Shown here: one piece after another, positions 57,387 through 64,000 of the stretch
Numbering within the stretch: position 1 is the stretch's first letter
Layout: every line of letters begins with the position of its first letter
DNA from: Pomphorhynchus laevis
Taxonomy: Eukaryota > Acanthocephala > Palaeacanthocephala > Echinorhynchida > Pomphorhynchidae
Reading direction: 5' to 3'
Assembly: GCA_012934845.2 (NCBI GenBank)
Contig: WNNJ02001220.1
Coordinates: forward strand, 1 to 64,000
DNA length: 64,000 nt
Notes under the pieces: model-generated
The model's input: the letters and a program-made list of their open reading frames with translations, nothing else
Told to the model about the DNA's origin: nothing
Databases searched by the model: none
Position numbers and translations under genes: made by a program

Positions 57387-57592
57387 GGCCTTAATAGGAA
57401 GAAGACAAAGAAATTGTTGACCTATTTTTTCTGTTGACTGACTGTTTATTTTTTTTCTAACGGACTTCTTGTTAAACGACACTTCCATTTATGTATTTTT
57501 ATTAATAAAGTCTTATTATTATTTATGATTTAATGTTTGGTGAAAATTTAATCAGTTGCGGAGTATCAAAAGAAAGCAATTCAAGCAAAATG

Positions 57593-58639
57593 GACATTTC
57601 GAAAGGTAAAACGTTGATCTCTACAATTCCTGATAAACAAGTAAGTGATTTTTCTGCTGTTAATTTGCCGAGAGAGGGGGTACTCCTCCCAATCCCTAAA
57701 CTTAAAAACCTTACTGTTATCTCAATGTCACAACCTCTGGAAAGGCACAATTTATTCAATGTCTTTTTAAGACCATTTATTGCGAAATATGTCAACCGAA
57801 ACCTGTTCAATTCGCTCAAATTTCATGAATCAGAAATAAAAATTTCCTTCGCAACCTCTAATATTGCGAAGGATTATGAGATCTTCTTTGATTCGAATCT
57901 GAAACATCTGGGTTCGATTCACTTTAAACCCATTCTAGTATCTGTTAAAGTGAACAATCTTCCCCCGCATCTAGAGGAAAATGATATCGAAGTTCTGAAA
58001 AAAGTTTACAAAATTTCAAACTTCCGTTGTGTCATGGGGAAAAGTGGATTTCCACTTCATGTAGGTTTCTGTTCATCCCCTATCGAGCATGCCGAAACCC
58101 TTGCTAAATCGTCATATAATCTCTTTTTAAGGTACAACTTACGTTTTACAGTTATGAGTGCAGAGGATCTTACCTACCCCCACTGTAACACATGCCATAA
58201 GTGGGGGCACTGGGCCTCAAACTGCTCCAGATCAAAGACCTGTGGAGTCTGTAGTCTCCCATCATGCAAAAGTATTGGTTCCGGGGAGAAGTGCGTTTCA
58301 CCCGTCCTATAATCAAACTTCGGTGGGAGCCATCTTGCATGGTCTTGTAAATGTGCATGCTTTAAAGATTATCGAAACAACTTCTCCAGGTCTGCTGTAG
58401 TCAAGATACCCGATTCAACTTATTCTGGCGCGGCCTCAAGGATGACAGACAAGGACATCCTGAGTATTATGGACGTTAAGATACATTCTGCCATCAAAAA
58501 TGTGGAAAATATGGTCTCCGCTTTAGTCTCTGCACTTTATTCAAGTCCGGGAGTTTCCACTCAGCATGCTTTACCTAGCTCGAAAAAGAGGGGACCTCGG
58601 CTCACGTCGTTCCCCCCATTAAGAACGATAAGCTCCTGA
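57593..58639 (+). pseudogene. LINE family A copy 2 ORF1, shifted
   Basis: Carries the N-terminal block (GVLLPIPKLKNLTVISM, NRNLFNSLKFHESEIKISFA), the middle block (VKVNNLPPHLEENDIEVLKKV), and zinc knuckles CNTCHKWGHWASNC and CGVCSLPSC. A frame break near 58290-58320 removes the third knuckle from the main frame. The C-part resumes near 58442 (MTDKDILSIMDVKIHSAIKN) and stops early at 58637. Confidence 0.85.
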
Positions 58640-58789
58640 AGAATAAAGACGAGTCGGCTTCACAGGGAAATGAAGACAATGCCCGTGGGCAAGTGCTCGC
58701 CCAGGACAGAGTTGGCGGCGGGAAGGGCAACCTTTCCACCCCTAGCTCTGTCTAGGGATGAGGCAATCCCACCCAGCTGACCTAACACA

Positions 58790-61497
58790 ATGCAGAGTAC
58801 TCGTGAGCCTTTTTCACTTAATATCCTTCAGTGGAATTCGGGAGGAGCTTCTGCCCTTAGACTTCTATCTGGTAGATATGCAGATGTTATAGTCCTTCAG
58901 GAGACGCAGTCTATCCGTATCCCCCAGGACATTACTCGATATATCCCTAAGCACATTTGTTCCCACTATCCTCCGTACATAACCCCGCCTCACTCCTCTT
59001 CATCTCAACGACTCTTGACCCTACTTAAATGCTCTTTAAGGTCCTCCCTACTGCTAAATTACTCTTGTCCTGCCCTGTCTTGTCTAGTAGTTTCACTCGT
59101 TAAGAACGGTAAACGCCTCAGTCTAGCCAACGTCTACATTCGTCCAGGAGAGATTCACAAGAACCGTGACCTTCTGGATGGTATTATCGATAGCGGCTAT
59201 GACATTGTACTAGGTGACTTCAACGACAGAACTGGTCGTTGGATTAATGCTGATCTCCGCAGAGCCAGGAACGGCTCTTTAAATGCTCTTTAAGATCCTC
59301 CCTTCTTTTAAATTATTCTTGTCCAGCCCTTTCTTGTTTAGTAGTTTCACTCTGTAAGAACAGTAAACACCTCAGTCTAGTCAATGTCTACATCCGTCCA
59401 GGGGAGATTCACAAGAACCGTGACCTCCTGGATAGGATAATTGACAGCGGTTATGACATGGTACTAGGTGACTTCAACGACAGAACTGGTCGTTGGATTA
59501 ATGCAGCACTCCGCAGAGCCAGGAACGGTAATCTTATTCATAAACCTCCTTCCACCACCTTTCATTGCACATTAACGAATTCACTCCTTGATTTAATACC
59601 GCTCCATGAGAGGTGGTTGTTAAAGCCCTTCTGTACGGAGCAGTCGCGACAACATCTGTCCACCTCTCATGACCTAATTCGTTGGCGGATAGAAGAGGAT
59701 AAGCTGCTTCGAAGAAGATTCCACTTTGACCCGATCAGAGTGGCCTTCTTTCAGTTAGCTATCCAACGCTTCCCCCGAATTGGCAATGAGAGTTTAACGG
59801 AATTTAATTCCTACCTATCTTCGCAAGCTACCACATTGCTTTCGACAACCTATAACTGTCTCATGTTCAGTCCCACTCCGACAAAACTCAAGACCTTAGC
59901 GTATATGCTTCGTCTGCCCAATCTCTCCGCTTCTGCCAGGCAAGTTCTCTCAAAAGAATATTGGAGCACTAAATATAGGTTCCAACTGGGTAAGGATAGG
60001 GCAAGCATTGCTTCTCTTAATCCTGCTAAGTCTTCCTTCTGGAAGATATTCAAGAAGGAAAAGTTTGTCTGTTGGAAGGATAGGGCATTCGGTTGGATTG
60101 GTAATATAGGTCTTGATAAAGTTTTGGAGGAGTCACTATCCTTACATAATTATAGTGCCACTCAATCTCCTCAGCCAATCCCGCCTTGGGGAGACTTCAG
60201 GAGCAGGGACTTATCTGTAACAGATATATAAAACTCCTGGAGACCTCTTCCGGGCACCTCCAAATTCGTCGCTCCACTCTCTTCTCGTGTCTGGCAGCTT
60301 TTGACAGCCGATCAATGAAGAGAAGTGGCCGTTACAATGCTATTAGCCGCCCCATCTGATGTGGCCGGCATCAACATTTGTAGACGTATATTTCTACTTA
60401 AAAAAATCTGGTCTCATGTCCTAAAGACCTGCGGCTCATATCAATTCTAAATTCCCTCGTATCTTTCTACGAAAAAGCGCTTGCGCGTAGAATCCGCGGT
60501 CATTTAAGTAGGCGAAATTTAATCCCACCAAGTTTCCATGGGTTCGTCAAAGGTCGCTCGGTCCATTTAGCTGTAGGTGAAGTGCATCAGTTCTGTCAGG
60601 ATAATAGCCATCAAGTGCTGTGGCTATTTTCCTTGATTTTTCTGCTGCATTTGGCAGCATCTCCATTACCTTTGTTATCTCTTCTCTAAGGTCCCTCGGG
60701 TTACCTGCGAGAATTGTTAACAGGGTGGAGATACTGCTGTACACTAGGCGATTCTATTATGAAGACGACACTGATGCGTGTTAGTTCTACCCTATTACGG
60801 GTGTGCCTTAAGGATCACCACTTTCTCCTATCTTATATCTTGCTGCCTCCATTGAACTCTTTAAAATATTTAAACGCGAACAACGTCTAGTGGTATATGC
60901 TGATGATACCATAGCCCTGTTTTCTGGACGCAGGTGCACAGATATAGTCTCTGACATCAGCCGTTTCTTTATAGATTAAAAGACCAGTTACCCAAGTCCG
61001 ATCTTATTTTAAACACCGCCAAATCGCAGCTGGTTGTCTTTCATGGCGCCCCTGCAACAAAGCAAAAGCTCAAGAGATTAGCACTCTCTGCCCTCTCCTC
61101 CATTTTGACTAATCAACCACTCCCTGTCTTCACGAGTCGAGTAAAATACCTGGGGTTCACCGTTACGGTGAACTGGTCGGCGAAAGCAGACCTGGATAGA
61201 CTTAAACGTATCCTGAAGATAACTAGATGGGCTCTGAAACGGGCCCAGCATCTGTCATTGAAAGGGAAAACTCAGGTGCGCCTCTGGGGCACTTGGGCTA
61301 TCTCGGGATTAGTCTTCTTCTCTAGAGGACGTCCCCCAGAGCAAAGGCTAAGGTTTCTCAAGCTCTTCGTCTCTAGATTACTCAGCATAGTCCGCGTCGA
61401 TTGGACTCTTCGGGGGGGGGTGAAAGATCCTGGGTGGTTCAGTCGAGAGGCGGCGTGTTGGAGATTGGCTGTGGGGCCCAGATCCCACTGGACCTGA
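58790..61497 (+). pseudogene. LINE family A copy 2 ORF2, multiply broken
   Basis: Endonuclease 58790-59275 is intact (LNILQWNSGGASALRLL, GDFNDRTGRW). It is followed by a second partial endonuclease segment ending GDFNDRTGRW again (59458 onward), then the linker to 60231. The RT is recognisable in pieces: FVKGRSVH near 60545, PITGVP near 60790, and LVVYADDTIALFSG near 60890. The thumb VKYLGFTVTVNWSAKADLDR follows at 61140. At least six disruptions. Confidence 0.88.
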
Positions 61498-61699
61498 GGC
61501 CATGAAGATGATGGAAGAAGTAGACAAGTTTTTCCGGAAGACGATGATTTCTGATTTCTGACGTATTTTTTTCTATTTTTGTTTTAATTCTATTTAACCT
61601 ATGTATTATTTTTGCTAGGAAAATCATTATTTATGATTTAACAATACTGGTGTGCAAAAAATGTGTACAAGTATTAACGTTGGAAGAACAAAGAACTTC

Positions 61700-64000
61700 G
61701 TAAAATCCAGTTTTCCAGTTTAAATGAATACGAATTTGGAAGAAAAAGACAATATTAAGAGACAAAAGAGATCTTCACCTCCGCAGGGTGTAACCTAACA
61801 GAGTTAAATAGAAACCTGCTCTGAAACTGTTTGGTGAAGGATCTCAAAAATTTGTTGTAGAGATCGTGTTGTTCAATCGGTTTCTTAACTTTAATTATCA
61901 GCAAATTCTTTAATTTAGGAATGGGGGAAGCACCTCGCCATCACCTGAGACCATAGAAAAATTACTAACCTTCTTACTTGGATATGTAGTTAGATTTACC
62001 TTTAATTTGTCTTTTTTTGTAGGATTATCGTTGATTTTTGAATGATTTTTGCTGCTATCGTTTGATAGCTCCGAAATTACTTGTACACTACACATTGAAA
62101 ATTAAAGGTAAATCATCATGCTCCAATTGAGTCCCCATCATGCTCCAATTGTGGGGGTGCCATCCTGCCTGAAGCAGAAAATGTGCTCAATTCAAACAAT
62201 ACTATGGCAAATTCCACAAGTCCGGTGCCGAGCTAGGCTTGCAAATTTTTCGAGTGCTGCCTCCCTACGCGCGGGGGATGCTGACATAATGCGTGCGATA
62301 GATGCAAGAGTGGAAGCGGTTTATATGAAAATGGAAAACCTAATTTCAAAGGTTGTGTCTGCATTCTGCACAAATCCTTCGATTCCTTCTGCCACAATTT
62401 CGTCCTCTAAAAAATTGTATCGGCCCATACTGTCCCCCCGCTCAAGATCGGTAAAATGCTGAGTGGCAAACAGCATAGGGGAAATGAAGACGCTGCCCCG
62501 GGGCAAGTACCGACCCCGTGTAGGGCTAGTGGCGGGAGGGGTAACCTTCTTGCACCTAGCTCTGTCTAGGCTGGCAATCCCCTATCTAACTAATGCATCA
62601 CAATGAAGAGTACTCGTGAGCCTTTTTCACTGAATATCCTTCAGTGGAACTCTGGAGGTGCTTCTGCCCTTAGACTTCTATCTGGTAGAGATGCAGATGT
62701 TATAGTCCTTCAGAAGACGCGGTCTATCCGTCTCCCCCAGGACATTACTCGATTTATTCCAAAGCATATCTGTTCCCACTAATCTCCGTACATAACCCTA
62801 CCTCACTCCTCTTCATCTCAAAAACTCTTGACCTTAGTTAAGTGCTCCTTAAGGTCCGCCCTCCTATTAAACTACTAATGTCCAGTCATGTCTTGTTTAG
62901 TAGTTTCATTCTGTAAGAACGGTAAATGCTTCAGTCTAGCCAATATCTACATCCGTCCAGAGGAGATTCACAATAACCGTGTCACCCTGCATAGTATTAT
63001 CGACAGCGTCTATGACATGATACTTGGGGATTTCAACGACAGAACTGGTCGTTGGATCAATGCAGCACTTCGCATAGCTAGGATTGGTTATCTTATTCAC
63101 AAACCACCCTCACTCACCTTTCATTGCAATGAACAAGTTCTATCCTCGACATTTTACTGCTTCACTAGAGGTAATTGTTTAAACCCCTCTTCCCGGATCA
63201 GTCACGCCAGCGATTGTCCACCTCTCATGACTTGATTCGTTGGAGAATTGAGGAAGATATGTTGCTTCGAAGGAGGTTTCATTGTGATTCGATCAGAGTG
63301 GCCTTCTTTCAAGCGGCTATCCAACTCTTTCCAAGAATAGGAAATGAGAGTCTGACCGAATTTAATACCAACCTTTTTTCGCAAGCTACCGCAATTTTAT
63401 GGACTACCTATAAAGGTCGTATATACAATTCAACTTTGACGAAACTCAAGGTCCTAGCGAAACTGCTTAACCTCCCTAGTCTCTCTGTTTCCGCCAGACA
63501 GGCTCTCTCAAATGAATATTGGAGCACTAGATATAGGTTCCAGCTGAATAGGGATAGGACGAGTATTGCTCGTCTTAATCCGTCTCAGTCTTCTTTTTGG
63601 AAGATTTTCAAGAAGGATATGTTTGTCATGTTCTAAAGATCTGCGGCCCATATCGATTCAAAATTCCCTCGTCTCGATCTACGAAAAAGCGCTTGCGCGT
63701 GGAATCCGCGATCATTTGAGTAGGCGAAATTTAATCCCACCTGGTTTCCATGGGTTCATCAAAGGTCGCTCAGTTCATTCAGCAGTAGGTGAAGTGCATC
63801 AGTTTTGTCAGATTTTTTGGTGTGGCTGTTATCCTTGATTTTTCTGCTGCATTTGACAGCATCTCCATTACCTTTGTTATCTCTTCTCTCAGATCCCTTG
63901 GGTTGCCTGTAAGAATTTTTAATAGGGTGGAGATACTGCTGTATACCAAGCGATTCTATTATGAATACGACCTTGATGCGCGTCAATTCTACCCTATTAC
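61700..64000 (+). mobile_element. LINE family A copy 3 with inverted 5' end, cut by window edge
   Basis: 61780-62095 is on the minus strand and encodes the ORF1 N-terminal block (VSNFSMVSGDGEVLPP, then KKPIEQHDLYNKFLRSF). From about 62110 the + strand resumes at the ORF1 knuckle region and runs on. ORF1 C-part continues to 62462. ORF2 starts at 62603 (REPFSLNILQWNSGGASALR), then IYIRPEEIH, GDFNDRTGRW near 63020, and the linker (63175-63636). A deletion near 63620 joins KKDMFV to the RT CSKDLRPISIQNS. The RT runs off the window edge. The inverted 5' segment is the arrangement made by twin priming during LINE insertion. Confidence 0.88.

Larger units (their letters stand above)
53650..57533 (+). 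mobile_element. LINE family A copy 1, nearly whole
   Basis: The best-preserved member. ORF1 53674-54904 and ORF2 54937-57386 are followed by a 3' UTR with an aataaa at about 57503 and the end motif attatttatgatttaa (57518-57533). Near-match atatttatgattcaa precedes it at 53651-53665. ORF1 is broken once between 54110 and 54215. ORF2 has one in-frame stop (55387) and one frame shift (about 56193). Few lesions imply recent insertion. A zinc-knuckle ORF1 with an APE endonuclease and RT resembles the I/Jockey group of LINEs. Confidence 0.93.
57534..61641 (+). mobile_element. LINE family A copy 2, head-to-tail with copy 1
   Basis: Begins immediately after the 3' end of copy 1 and ends with the same attatttatgatttaa (61626-61641). 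ORF1 is 57533-58312, then continues in another frame to 58639. ORF2 starts at 58790. It contains a 248-bp direct duplication of endonuclease sequence (59025-59273, and 59280-59527), a shift near 60230, and several stops and deletions through the RT (60400-61100). The C-terminal RT piece is 61105-61497. It is more decayed than copy 1. Confidence 0.92.

Overview
The window is strongly AT-rich nuclear DNA from an invertebrate animal. It has spliced host genes with very short introns, and several non-LTR (LINE) families in many states of decay. Penelope-like fragments, satellites and small repeats with ribozyme-like cores are also present. The species cannot be fixed from the sequence. I saw no bacterial operon, CRISPR array, tRNA or rRNA.

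Host genes. Three are recognisable. (1) An ITFG1/linkin (TIP) orthologue on the + strand runs from 3966 to 21143. Thirteen exons can be placed, and splice phases agree at every junction I could test. Six introns are only 44-54 nt, while others reach several kb and have filled with repeats. (2) An intronless MITD1 orthologue lies at 27895-28665 (+), with a decayed duplicate fragment just upstream. (3) An intronless TFIIA gamma subunit (GTF2A2) lies at 43595-44023 (-), with an unusual C-terminal tail. A possible fragment of another host gene, perhaps ORC2-like, lies at about 44258-44400.

Repeats by region. 1-1725 is a tandem array of about 357-bp units. Each unit carries all conserved strands of a hammerhead ribozyme, but in an unusual order. 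Dispersed relatives lie at 4444-4514, 22461-22508, 22640-23060, 23080-23120 and 44481-45000. 2640-3340 is the 3' part of an RTE-like LINE. 8120-12030 is a 112-bp satellite (about 27 units) between two direct repeats. 17100-18500 and 21700-22430 are Penelope-like (PLE) fragments: reverse transcriptase in the first, RT thumb plus GIY-YIG nuclease in the second. 23508-23965 is a 15-bp minisatellite.

25.7-64 kb is dominated by LINEs. Family A has a zinc-knuckle ORF1 and an APE-type endonuclease plus RT in ORF2, and resembles the I/Jockey group. It is present at 25740-27310(-), 30426-33110(-), 50040-53180(-), 53240-53600(-), 53650-57533(+), 57534-61641(+) and 61700-64000. Family B is CR1/Jockey-like, with copies at 33736-36535(+), 37080-38560(-) and 40500-42480(+). 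Family C is another CR1/L2-like LINE at 38899-43420, interrupted by a family B copy. Family D, at 45740-47340(+) and 47840-49580(-), has an RT, a CCHC-like motif and a restriction-like nuclease region.

The signal most worth pursuing is the hammerhead-like core. All three helices and the catalytic strands are present and covary between copies. The strand order, however, only gives an ordinary hammerhead topology when strands from neighbouring tandem units combine. The same window holds GIY-YIG Penelope-like elements, the class of RT proposed to mobilise retrozymes. A second theme is the many short perfect palindromes, several of them at LINE rearrangement junctions.
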